Of a stretch of 64,000 nucleotides of DNA, positions 9,645-17,556 are shown one piece after another. The stretch comes from Pleurocapsa sp. FMAR1 (lineage in GTDB: Bacteria > Cyanobacteriota > Cyanobacteriia > Cyanobacteriales > Xenococcaceae): the NCBI RefSeq assembly GCF_963665995.1, contig NZ_OY762512.1, forward strand, positions 3,348,001 to 3,412,000, in the 5' to 3' direction. The notes under the pieces were generated by a model, which saw nothing but the letters and a program-made list of their open reading frames with translations, was not told the origin of the DNA and ran no database searches. How positions within the stretch are numbered: the stretch's first letter is position 1; each line of letters opens with the position of its first letter. A program made the translations under genes and the position numbers.

Positions 9645-10859
9645 ATGTCTGTATTCGTAGCCAAAGTCAAAGATCATTCGGGGAAAATCTTTAAAGAAAA
9701 GATCGAGGCAGCCACTGCTGAACAAGCCCGTTTAGCATTAAAAAACAAATACGTTGCCGTGGGCAAGATCAATAAATCTGGTATGGAAATTGACCTGTCT
9801 GCGTTGGAAATGGCTTTAGCCAAAGTCACAATTAAAGATAAAGCTGTATTCTCCCGCCAGTTTTCGGTCATGGTCAATGCGGGGGTAGCAATTGTTCGCG
9901 CTTTGGGTATTCTCTCGGATCAAGCTCCCAACGTCAAATTAAAAAAAGCTCTTTTGGGCATTAGTGCAGAGGTACAGCAGGGGATAAGTCTTTCTGAGTC
10001 GATGAGCAAATACCCTGAATGTTTTAACGATCTCTATGTCTATATGGTGGAGGCTGGAGAAGCTGGTGGGGTACTTGATGAAGTCCTGATGCGTCTATCT
10101 AAACTTTTAGAAGACATGGCAAAGTTACAAAACCAAATTAAGTCAGCTATGGCTTACCCTGTTACGGTGGGTATTTTTGCCGTTATCGCCTTTTTGGGGA
10201 TGACTATTTTTCTAATTCCTGTGTTTGGCGGAATTTTTGAAGGTTTAGGGGCAGAATTACCGCTTCTGACCAGAATTATGCTAGGTATAAGTAATATTCT
10301 CCGTAGCTGGAAGGTTGTAATTCCCATTGTTGCCTTTGTCGGCACTAGTTTTTTGCTTCGCAATTATTACAAAACCACAATGGGTCGTCTGCAAATTGAT
10401 GGCTTTATGCTAAAAATGCCGTTGTTTGGTGACTTAAACCAGAAAATTGCTGTAGCTCGTTTTTGTCGTGTATTTGGTACTCTGACTCGTTCTGGTGTTC
10501 CCGTCTTGCAATGTTTTGATATTGTTTGTAATACCATTGGTAATCAAGTAATTATTAATGCGGTTCAGAATGCTAAGGCAGATATTCAACAAGGGGGCAT
10601 GATTTCTCTGGCAATTCAAAAGGAAAACGTTTTTCCGCCTCTAGCAATTCAGATGATTAGTATTGGTGAAGAAACAGGTGAATTAGACGGCATGATGGAG
10701 AAAGTGGCAGATTTCTACGAGGATGAGGTAGAACAAGCAGTTAAAGCTCTTACTAGTATGATTGAACCAATTATGATGGTGGGTATTGCTTTGATGGTGG
10801 GTACGATTTTGCTATCTATGTATTTACCGATGTTTTCCATCTTCGATCAGTTGGGTTAA
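9645..10859 (+). CDS. pilC: Type IV pilus inner-membrane platform protein PilC
   Basis: PilC (GspF family) is the membrane platform that couples PilB and PilT to the growing pilus. The 404-residue sequence shows two T2SSF domains: the first around 70-190 with FSRQFSVMVNAGVAIVRAL and EAGEAGGVLDEVL, the second around 275-400 with ARFCRVFGTLTRSGVPVLQC and SIGEETGELDGMM. Membrane helices follow near 170-195 (FAVIAFLGMTIFLIPVF) and near 215-235, and the final one is near 380-400. The fold is complete. It is separated from pilT by a hairpin-containing gap, unlike the tight pilB-pilT spacing. Confidence 0.96.
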   Translation: MSVFVAKVKDHSGKIFKEKIEAATAEQARLALKNKYVAVGKINKSGMEIDLSALEMALAKVTIKDKAVFSRQFSVMVNAGVAIVRALGILSDQAPNVKLKKALLGISAEVQQGISLSESMSKYPECFNDLYVYMVEAGEAGGVLDEVLMRLSKLLEDMAKLQNQIKSAMAYPVTVGIFAVIAFLGMTIFLIPVFGGIFEGLGAELPLLTRIMLGISNILRSWKVVIPIVAFVGTSFLLRNYYKTTMGRLQIDGFMLKMPLFGDLNQKIAVARFCRVFGTLTRSGVPVLQCFDIVCNTIGNQVIINAVQNAKADIQQGGMISLAIQKENVFPPLAIQMISIGEETGELDGMMEKVADFYEDEVEQAVKALTSMIEPIMMVGIALMVGTILLSMYLPMFSIFDQLG

Positions 10860-10874
10860 TTTTAAGGAGCGAAT

Positions 10875-10910
10875 ATGTTTCAAGGCTTGTGGGCGCAATA
10901 TGTCTATTAA
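10875..10910 (+). CDS. Possible 11-codon leader ORF ahead of the next gene
   Basis: ATG 10875 follows an ideal ribosome site (AAGGAG at 10864-10869) and encodes MFQGLWAQYVY then TAA at 10908-10910. It overlaps the start of the 192-residue gene (ATG 10900) in another frame. The gene itself has no ribosome site of its own, so ribosomes ending on this minigene could reinitiate at ATG 10900. Alternatively a frameshift has separated the original start from its gene. Both readings are inference. Confidence 0.35.
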   Translation: MFQGLWAQYVY

Positions 10911-11478
10911 AAAATCTGACTACGAAACTTTGCTGGCTGAATATAGCACCCGTAGTGGGGCGATCGCTTTACTCAAGCAACATCGCCCTTATTTGGAGGC
11001 TTTGCCAAGCATTCGTCGCTCAGAACAAAGTTTAATTACTATTCCTCTTCCCGTTGTCCGCATTCGCCGACCTGAAATCGATTACAGTAATTCTCTACAG
11101 CCTAAAACTCCGCGCATTGCTACATCTCTTCCTTGTGATCTGGCTATTTTGATGTGTGACCCAGAATGGAAAATTAAGTTGGGTACGGAAATTATTGTTT
11201 TTATTCATCGTCCAGAAGAAGATTTTTCTGATTTAATCGATCGCTGGCGCAAAACTCAGATTTATCTTGATCGGGACTATGAATGGTTGATGCCTCCTAA
11301 TGAACAGCATATGTTTAGCGAAGCAGCAGAGGAAATTAATCCCCTGTTTGTTGTCTTTGAAGCTACTAGCGATCGCATTAAACAAGGTTTATCTGGTGCT
11401 GGTTTTCCCTTTGTTATCCAATCTCTTGATTTACCGATAGAGTCAGAAATTGAAGAGAATGCTCTTAATCTAGATTGA
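10900..11478 (+). CDS. Conserved cyanobacterial protein of unknown function
   Basis: I do not recognise a named family. The 192-residue soluble protein has no signal peptide or membrane helix. The middle contains a conserved-looking block (CDLAILMCDPEWKIKLGTEI) and a helical segment with RWRKTQIYLDRDYEWLMPP. It is 40 bp downstream of pilC on the same strand, so a pilus-related or merely co-transcribed role is possible. The open frame extends upstream of ATG 10900 to the pilC stop but without another start codon; the good ribosome site at 10864 serves a different frame. Confidence 0.65.
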   Translation: MSIKKSDYETLLAEYSTRSGAIALLKQHRPYLEALPSIRRSEQSLITIPLPVVRIRRPEIDYSNSLQPKTPRIATSLPCDLAILMCDPEWKIKLGTEIIVFIHRPEEDFSDLIDRWRKTQIYLDRDYEWLMPPNEQHMFSEAAEEINPLFVVFEATSDRIKQGLSGAGFPFVIQSLDLPIESEIEENALNLD

Positions 11479-11595
11479 AAGAGAATAAGATTTTTTATTT
11501 ATGGATGATTTTCTTAACCATGTAATATCTTGAGATATTTTATCTTGTTTGTTTCTTATTTGTACTTCTGTTGATTGTTCTGACATTTTAAATAC

Positions 11596-12225
11596 TTAAA
11601 GTTTATAGTGATCCTTTGGCACGGTATCTAAGTAAAAATTAGTCTTGTTAGGCTTGTAACTTAGTGAAGTCATTATTCCTGAATTTTTTAACTCAATAAT
11701 TGTGTAATCCTTTTCCCATATAGCATTTAATTCTGAAAATTTATCGCTATTTATATTTTTACTATTCGGTTCGCCATATTTTTCGCTTAAAAGTTTATAT
11801 AATTCAATAGAAGCGTTCCAGCTAACCTGCTTCATTAAGTTATTAGATCTCAAAATTTCTTCAATACTATTATTATTGCTACTTGCTAAAATTTCTGAGC
11901 TTTCATTGTGCATAAAATAAATATTTGACAATTGATTATTTTCAAGCCTAAAAGATATTTGATAATGTTGATTGCCTATTTTATAATTATCTAAAGATAT
12001 AGATTGACAGCTTTCTAAATTTTGGCTTTGAATATATTTTTTATTGCATTCACCTTTGTTTATTTCGGAACTAGTATTGTCAAGTTCAATAAAATTAAGC
12101 AATTGCTGTTCTGTCATTCCCCAATAAGTATCACTCCAGGCTTGATATCTATTTTTTAGTTCAGCTTTGTTATCAGAACAGCCAATTAAAGCAAATATTA
12201 AACAAATAGCATATAGTTTTTTCAT
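11596..12225 (-). CDS. Hypothetical lipoprotein
   Basis: The 209-residue protein starts with a lipoprotein signal: MKKLYAICLIFALIGC, lipobox L-I-G-C with Cys16 as the lipidation site. It is therefore predicted to be membrane-anchored outside the cytoplasm. The rest is a soluble domain with Trp, Tyr and Glu residues and no family I recognise; EKYGEPNSKNIN and an AIWEKDYTIIELKNSG strand suggest an alpha/beta mixed fold. It is markedly AT-rich compared with its neighbours, which could mean acquisition or weak selection. It lies after the hpf terminator and so is probably transcribed on its own. Confidence 0.6.
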   Translation of the reverse strand: MKKLYAICLIFALIGCSDNKAELKNRYQAWSDTYWGMTEQQLLNFIELDNTSSEINKGECNKKYIQSQNLESCQSISLDNYKIGNQHYQISFRLENNQLSNIYFMHNESSEILASSNNNSIEEILRSNNLMKQVSWNASIELYKLLSEKYGEPNSKNINSDKFSELNAIWEKDYTIIELKNSGIMTSLSYKPNKTNFYLDTVPKDHYKL

Positions 12226-12356
12226 TATAGAAAGTAATATTATTTACCTCTACAAAATGTCATATTTAATATTATTAATATTGTGATCGCGATCGCACTT
12301 TATTTGTGAATTTAAACTTTAGTTTTGTTACCTTTTTGCTTTTTTTTCAATAAGAA

Positions 12357-12386
12357 AAGGTGAGAGTTATCTTTCCTTCTCACCTT
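12357..12386 (-). terminator. Intrinsic terminator of the hibernation factor gene
   Basis: Perfect 9-bp inverted repeat AAGGTGAGA / TCTCACCTT with a 12-base loop, 60-90 bases after the minus-strand stop of hpf. On the minus strand the stem runs into TTCTTATTG, a uridine-rich tract; on the plus strand it is followed by ATGTTTTTT, so it could act in both directions. Confidence 0.65.
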
Positions 12387-12422
12387 ATGTTTTTTAAGCT
12401 TTTAACAAGAGCGACGAGCTTC

Positions 12423-12443
12423 CTTATCCTTTATCCCTTATCT
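12423..12443. repeat. Heptanucleotide tandem repeat (3 units)
   Basis: Units CTTATCC, TTTATCC, CTTATCT directly after the hpf stop codon. One of several 7-bp-period repeats in this window. Confidence 0.5.
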
Positions 12444-12448
12444 CTTGC

Positions 12449-13060
12449 TTAGTGTGAATAATCTGCCTGACGAGCATCGCTATCTGAACGAGGTTGAATT
12501 ACGCCATAACCACCATGATTGCGACTGTAGATAACGTTGATCTCTTTAGTTTCGCTATTTTGGAACATATAAAAATCATGGTCTACAAGCTGTAGGTGTT
12601 CTAAAGCCTCCTCTGTAGTCATTGGCGGCATGGCAAAATACTTGCTTCTAACTACTTTAGCAGGTAATTCTGGGGCGCGATCGCTATCTAATTCCTCTGT
12701 TTTGATTACAGCGTCTTCTTCTACTATTTCATCTTGGCGCACATGAGCATGGGCGTTTTTGGCTAAATGCTTTTCTTTATACTTGCGTAACTGACGGGCA
12801 ATTTTATCTGCAACCATGTCTATACTTGCGTAGAGACTTTCACTTCCTTCTTGAGCGCGGATTACTGTTCCGTTGGCAAATACCGTAACTTCAGCCTTAT
12901 GTTTTTTTTCGATCCGAGAATTGCGGGCTACAGACAAGTGAACATCTACTTTACTGGTTATATTTTGAAAGTGTTTAACCGCCTTTTCTAATTTTTGTTC
13001 GACATAATCATGAATTGATTCTGTGACTGTAATATTGTTTCCTTGGATCAAAAGCTTCAT
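12449..13060 (-). CDS. hpf: Long-form ribosome hibernation promoting factor (LrtA type)
   Basis: Binds the 30S decoding region and joins ribosomes into inactive 100S dimers during dark or starvation. The first ~95 residues carry the RaiA/S30AE fold ([20 protein letters not shown]). A variable linker follows, then the C-terminal dimerisation domain with [19 protein letters not shown] and [10 protein letters not shown] start at ATG 13060 because it matches the family N-terminus and has GGAG 9 bases upstream; an in-frame start at 13090 would add ten residues. Cyanobacterial lrtA is classically light-repressed with a long leader, consistent with the roughly 500-bp gap upstream. Confidence 0.93.
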   Translation of the reverse strand: MKLLIQGNNITVTESIHDYVEQKLEKAVKHFQNITSKVDVHLSVARNSRIEKKHKAEVTVFANGTVIRAQEGSESLYASIDMVADKIARQLRKYKEKHLAKNAHAHVRQDEIVEEDAVIKTEELDSDRAPELPAKVVRSKYFAMPPMTTEEALEHLQLVDHDFYMFQNSETKEINVIYSRNHGGYGVIQPRSDSDARQADYSH

Positions 13061-13581
13061 GTTTGCTACTCCATATAATACAGTTGCCAAGCTAATAATA
13101 AAGTAGATATATCGTTCTTACTAATTAATAGTAAGATATACAAGTCGCTCAATCTAAAAATGATATTTTTGAACTACAAAACTTAGTAGCTAAAGTTACC
13201 TTTTAAAATTGAATTTTTCAATTTAACTCTGGTCGGCTCAGGTACTATAAGCTTTAAGTATAACTACTACAGAATCGTCTATTATGGTCTTACAGTCCTG
13301 TGTTTCACAGATTTCCTAAACAATTATCAAAGGTTAATTAAACTGGTTTAGGCTTAAATCTAACTTGTGCTGATGGAAAATCTACTGATTCAAACATTAT
13401 ACATTTAGGATAGTTTGCAGTTTTTTTGTTCCTGGCAATTCCTTAAATCAATGCTTTCTTTTTAATAGCTTTATGATGAGTATACTAACACTTTGTAGCC
13501 TGCAAAACATTAAAAACTTCAATTGTTTTGATGTTCTGTTACATTGTTTAATATTTGTTAAAATTGAATAGCAATAGCGAT
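13061..13581. promoter_or_regulatory. Divergent spacer between hpf and lipB
   Basis: About 520 bp without a credible gene. It must contain the hpf promoter and leader (minus) and the lipB promoter (plus). Known lrtA genes have long 5' untranslated leaders that control message stability, so part of this may be transcribed. I see no strong hairpin or consensus box. Confidence 0.35.
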
Positions 13582-14268
13582 ATGATGCAAAACAAAAGAT
13601 ATTGTCAATTAAATAACTATAAATTAGTTACATACAGCCAAGCATGGGCATATCAGCGATCGCTTGTAGCTGAAAGAATCAATAATCCGAGTTTAAATGA
13701 TGTTTTGATCTTATTAGAACACCCTCCCGTCTATACACTAGGAACAGGTTCTACTCTTGATTTTCTCAAGTTCGATCCGCAAGTAAGTGACTTTGAAATT
13801 CATCGTACCGAAAGAGGCGGAGAAGTTACCTATCACTGTCCCAATCAGTTAGTAGGCTATCCAATCCTCAATCTACGCTATTATCAACAGGATTTACACT
13901 GGTATCTTAGACAGTTGGAAGAAGTAATAATTAAAACCCTAGCCCAATATGATTTAAAGGCTTATCGTCTTCCTGAATTAACAGGGGTTTGGTTAGAAGG
14001 AAAAAAAGTAGCTGCCATTGGCATAAAAGTTCGTCGCTGGATTACGATGCACGGTTTTGCCTTAAACGTATGTCCTAATATGAGTGGTTTTGAGCAGATA
14101 ATTCCTTGTGGTATTGCTAATAAGCCAGTTGGGAGTTTGGCGGAGTTTATTTCGGATATTACAGTAGACCAAGTTCGAGTTAAAGTAGCAGAAGCTTTTG
14201 CAGAAGTATTTCAAGTAGAGTTAATTGAGCATAATTATGAGTCAGCCACCCTTAAAGCCATTATCTGA
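13582..14268 (+). CDS. lipB: Octanoyltransferase LipB
   Basis: Transfers octanoate from acyl carrier protein to the lipoyl domains of pyruvate dehydrogenase and the glycine cleavage system. The substrate motif [17 protein letters not shown] is visible (the usual PGQ reads PNQ). So are the catalytic Lys region [14 protein letters not shown], the HGFALNV block, and the catalytic cysteine in IIPCGI. I chose ATG 13582 (MMQNKRYC); a TTG at 13555 would add nine residues unlike the family. The end overlaps the next gene by 32 bp, so both are probably co-transcribed. Confidence 0.93.
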   Translation: MMQNKRYCQLNNYKLVTYSQAWAYQRSLVAERINNPSLNDVLILLEHPPVYTLGTGSTLDFLKFDPQVSDFEIHRTERGGEVTYHCPNQLVGYPILNLRYYQQDLHWYLRQLEEVIIKTLAQYDLKAYRLPELTGVWLEGKKVAAIGIKVRRWITMHGFALNVCPNMSGFEQIIPCGIANKPVGSLAEFISDITVDQVRVKVAEAFAEVFQVELIEHNYESATLKAII

Positions 14269-15016
14269 TAAAACTTGGGAAGATATCCGTCTTGTTGCCT
14301 CAGATATGGATGGTACTTTAACTAGAGAAGAAAAGTTTGATTCTGAGTTATTTAAGACTTTAAGCAGATTAGCTGCTGCGGGAGTAGATGTTTTAATTAC
14401 TACAGGACGTTCAGCGGGATGGGTTCAGGCGATCGCAACTTATTTACCTGTCGTGGGTGCGATCGCCGAAAATGGTGGCTTGCTGTACTGGCAGGGTAGT
14501 GTAGTACCGCAATTGATGAGCGAAATCGATATTGATGAACATCGTCTACAGTTGAGTCGAGTCTTTGAGTTATTACAAAGCAAGTTTCCTCAGCTAAAAG
14601 AGTCGCAAGATAATCGTTTTCGCTTAACAGATTGGACTTTTGATGTTGAAGGGTTGAGTCAAAATCAGTTAGAACAAATAGAGTATATATGTCAATCCGA
14701 AGGTTTTGGATTTACCTATAGTACAATTCAGTGTCATATAAAATCGCTACATCAAGATAAGGCTTTTGGCTTGAGTAAAGTGATCCCGCAGTATTTTTCT
14801 AAGTTAAAAATAGAAGAAATATTGACTGTGGGCGATAGTCCTAATGATGAGTCTATGTTCAATCAAGAACAGTTTCCTGTTTCAGTTGGGGTGGCAAATG
14901 TTTTGAAGTATCGCGATCACTTAAAGTATTTACCTACTTATATTACCAGTAAATATGAAGGAGAAGGCTTTTGTGAGTTAGCAGAATTAATTATCAATCA
15001 TCGTCAAAATAGATAA
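14237..15016 (+). CDS. Cof-type HAD-family phosphatase
   Basis: A haloacid dehalogenase superfamily hydrolase of the Cof/IIB subgroup, which removes phosphate from sugar or nucleotide phosphates. Motif I DMDGTLT near residue 26, motif II (T-T-G-R-S) near 58, and motif [12 protein letters not shown] near 200 are present. A cap domain sits between motifs II and III. The substrate cannot be read from sequence. ATG 14237 gives [11 protein letters not shown]; a TTG at 14225 is possible. It overlaps the lipB end by 32 bp. Confidence 0.85.
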   Translation: MSQPPLKPLSDKTWEDIRLVASDMDGTLTREEKFDSELFKTLSRLAAAGVDVLITTGRSAGWVQAIATYLPVVGAIAENGGLLYWQGSVVPQLMSEIDIDEHRLQLSRVFELLQSKFPQLKESQDNRFRLTDWTFDVEGLSQNQLEQIEYICQSEGFGFTYSTIQCHIKSLHQDKAFGLSKVIPQYFSKLKIEEILTVGDSPNDESMFNQEQFPVSVGVANVLKYRDHLKYLPTYITSKYEGEGFCELAELIINHRQNR

Positions 15017-15038
15017 ATTATTATTAATTGATTAGAAG

Positions 15039-15911
15039 TTAATTATCGTGTCCTAATTTTCGACAGGCTGCCAATAAATCTTGATGAAGTTCTAAGGAAT
15101 TAGCGACGATCGCGCCATTATAGCTATAGTCTTTACAGGCGTGTAAAGGAGGCAAGGGTAAACCATCTAATCCCGTTACCTTACAGCCGTTTTCCTGCGC
15201 CATAAAAGCCAGTGCAGCACTATCAATAAACTTACCCCGTTTAGTAATCCAGCCAATTAGATCTCCTGAAAAAATGCCGTTATAGTTGGGTAATTGGCGA
15301 TCGCTACAATAGCAGTTTTCAATATCGATTACGTCATATTTAGATTGCAAAGCAGGTTTGAGGTGCGCCATTCCCCAACCTAATAAAATACTTTGAGCGG
15401 GATTTGTGATCTTTAGCAATTGGCATTCATTTAAATCTCGATCTAACTTGCCTTTGTATACTCCTTGATTTTTAAAAGCATAGTAATAACAATCCTGTGC
15501 AGGAGAAATAGCAATTACCGCTTCATAGTGTTCTGCATTTAAAATACTTAGAATAATTTGGTAATTATCAAAACCATCGAGATAGTACTGAGTGCCATCA
15601 ATAGGATCTAAGGTAATTAAATAATCATTTTTGCCTAATTCTGTAGAAGTAAAATATTTAGTATTACGAGATTTTTCATATTCCTCACCATAAAAGGCAA
15701 GATCGGGGAAAGTTCCTAATAAAGCTACTTCTACTAAAGTCTGAATTGAAAGATCCGCATCGGTTAATGCTGCTGATAAAAAATTATCCCCTGTTTCTTT
15801 GGCTGGTAAAGAAATAATTTTAGCTTGAATCTGCTTTGCATAACCCGCAGCCACTCTTAGATGGGGTAGTAGTGTCTGGAGTATTTCACGAGGAGAAGGC
15901 TGAGAAGACAT
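15039..15911 (-). CDS. Inositol monophosphatase-family phosphatase
   Basis: A 290-residue member of the lithium-sensitive metal-dependent phosphatase family, which includes inositol monophosphatase and 3'(2'),5'-bisphosphate nucleotidase. The metal-binding motifs are visible: GEEYE near residue 75, LDPIDGTQYYLDG near 100-112, and a C-terminal IDSAALAFMAQENG block near 230. It faces the HAD phosphatase gene tail to tail (22 bp apart). The exact substrate (inositol phosphate, PAP or a sugar bisphosphate) cannot be decided here. Confidence 0.83.
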   Translation of the reverse strand: MSSQPSPREILQTLLPHLRVAAGYAKQIQAKIISLPAKETGDNFLSAALTDADLSIQTLVEVALLGTFPDLAFYGEEYEKSRNTKYFTSTELGKNDYLITLDPIDGTQYYLDGFDNYQIILSILNAEHYEAVIAISPAQDCYYYAFKNQGVYKGKLDRDLNECQLLKITNPAQSILLGWGMAHLKPALQSKYDVIDIENCYCSDRQLPNYNGIFSGDLIGWITKRGKFIDSAALAFMAQENGCKVTGLDGLPLPPLHACKDYSYNGAIVANSLELHQDLLAACRKLGHDN

Positions 15912-16077
15912 ATAAAGGTTACGCTTAGATTAATCTTTGAATCAACTTGGTTAGTTGAAGTTTTTAAGCTAATTACAATCATTCATTAGCTTATTACAAA
16001 TTTACATTCGGGTGTATGGTAATTTTACTAAATTATTAATTGATCTAATATTTAGTTGAATTTCAACTTTCAAGCCA

Positions 16078-16938
16078 ATGTGGACACAGATTACTCAAGC
16101 TATTACTCAAGCTACAGGAAAAGAATTTGCGATCGCCAATACGAAATCGGTTAGTGGAGGCTGTATCAATCAAGGCTATAAAATAAGCGGTAATAATACA
16201 GAATATTTCGTTAAGCTTAATCAGGCTTCTCAGGTAGAAATGTTTGCAGCCGAGGCTTTAGGACTAAAGCAAATGTATGCTACTCAGACAATTACTGTGC
16301 CACAGCCTGTATGTTGGGGATTAGCAGATAATTCTAGCTATATTGTCCTGCAATGGCTAGATTTGGGTAGGGGAAATAATGAAAGCTGGACAAAAATGGG
16401 TCGTCAGTTGGCAGCAATGCACCGCCAAGGAACAAACCAAAACTTTGGATTTGAAATTAATAACACTATTGGTTCTACCCCTCAGATTAACACCTGGATG
16501 GCTAACTGGGCAGACTTTTTTGCCCAACAGCGTATTGGCTATCAGTTAAAGTTAGCTAAACGCAGTGGCGGAAGTTTTCCTGATACAAACAGGGTTGTTG
16601 ATGCAGTTAGGGATAGATTGGCTGATAGGCAGCCTCAAGCCTCTATAGTACATGGAGATCTTTGGTCTGGGAATGCTGCAATTACCGCCGATGGCGCACC
16701 TGTAATCATAGATCCTGCCACATATTATGGCGATCGCGAAACTGATATTGCCATGACAGAATTATTTGGTGGTTTTCCTGCCGTTTTTTATCATGGCTAC
16801 AATGAGACTTGGCAATTAGACAGTGGTTATCAACAACGTAAAAGTGTTTACAATCTTTACCACGTCTTGAATCACTTCAATCTCTTCGGCAGTGGATACG
16901 CTAATCAAGCTAAAAGAATTATTGAGACAATAATTTGA
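16078..16938 (+). CDS. Fructosamine kinase-family protein
   Basis: Deglycation kinase family: phosphorylates ketosamines on glycated proteins so that they fall apart spontaneously. The 286-residue protein shows a Gly-rich loop VSGGCINQGYKI near 25, an ATP-side Lys in YFVKLN, the catalytic loop HGDLWSGN near 197, and the metal motif in IDPATYYGDRETDIAMTELF near 215-232. Length and motif order are typical. Divergent from the phosphatase gene upstream; no operon partner is evident. Confidence 0.9.
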   Translation: MWTQITQAITQATGKEFAIANTKSVSGGCINQGYKISGNNTEYFVKLNQASQVEMFAAEALGLKQMYATQTITVPQPVCWGLADNSSYIVLQWLDLGRGNNESWTKMGRQLAAMHRQGTNQNFGFEINNTIGSTPQINTWMANWADFFAQQRIGYQLKLAKRSGGSFPDTNRVVDAVRDRLADRQPQASIVHGDLWSGNAAITADGAPVIIDPATYYGDRETDIAMTELFGGFPAVFYHGYNETWQLDSGYQQRKSVYNLYHVLNHFNLFGSGYANQAKRIIETII

Positions 16939-16983
16939 TTGCTAGACATGAGCGTCCAAATAACTTAGATTCTGACCCTAAAT

Positions 16984-17532
16984 TTAATCTACTGTTTGCA
17001 CAGATAAATTTTCCTGTAGTTGAATCAATTCATCTCTATGGGCAATAACACTAACTAAATTAGGACTATCAGTTTTAGACACAACCTGAAGTAGTATTTG
17101 TTCCCAACGTCCTGCTTTGCGCCAATAAAAAACACCTGCTGCGGGGGCGAGTAAAAGCAAAAGCCAAAATACGCCTCTGACACTAGGAAATAAGAGAAAC
17201 AAAATTAAAGCCAAGCAGGAAAAGCCAACTAAAGCTAAAAAGGTAAGCAATATAGCCAGAAATAGACTAGGCTGCACAAAGCCTTTAAAAGTAACCTGTT
17301 TGTTTTCTGGATCGACAGCAGTCATCTGATAGGCTCGTGTTTCAAAATACTGCTGCAATTTTTTAATTAAAATATCCTCTGATTCATCAGGAACAAGTTG
17401 AATTTGTTTGGTACGGTCTTTAACCGAAGCACGAATAAAGAAGAACAACCCAATCATCATCAATAGGGTTAAAAGAAAAGTTGAGGAAATAATTGGCAGA
17501 TTCACGCTGATTAAATTTAGTTTGATTATCAA
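16984..17532 (-). CDS. Cytochrome b6f cofactor assembly protein, CCB1-like (DUF3529)
   Basis: The 182-residue membrane protein has one N-terminal helix (SSTFLLTLLMMIGLFFFIRA, residues 15-34) and a central hairpin of two long hydrophobic stretches (about 90-140, ending LLLLLAPAAGVFYW). A conserved soluble tail follows, with AHRDELIQLQENL. This is the pattern of the cyanobacterial and plastid 'cofactor assembly of complex C subunit B' family, which helps attach heme ci covalently to cytochrome b6. The assignment rests on remembered family pattern. It is 24 bp downstream of the Wzc-like gene on the same strand, probably by chance. Confidence 0.7.
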   Translation of the reverse strand: MIIKLNLISVNLPIISSTFLLTLLMMIGLFFFIRASVKDRTKQIQLVPDESEDILIKKLQQYFETRAYQMTAVDPENKQVTFKGFVQPSLFLAILLTFLALVGFSCLALILFLLFPSVRGVFWLLLLLAPAAGVFYWRKAGRWEQILLQVVSKTDSPNLVSVIAHRDELIQLQENLSVQTVD

Positions 17533-17556
17533 GATTAAGTCTACAAAGAATATAGA

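Noticed and set aside
11470-11586. A 38-codon frame on the minus strand (MSEQSTEVQIRNKQDK...) just after the lipoprotein gene
   Set aside because: It overlaps the end of the 192-residue gene, has no ribosome site and resembles no family I know; chance in AT-rich DNA is likely.
13555-13581. TTG-initiated N-terminal extension of LipB
   Set aside because: The extra nine residues are not expected in the family and ATG 13582 is available.
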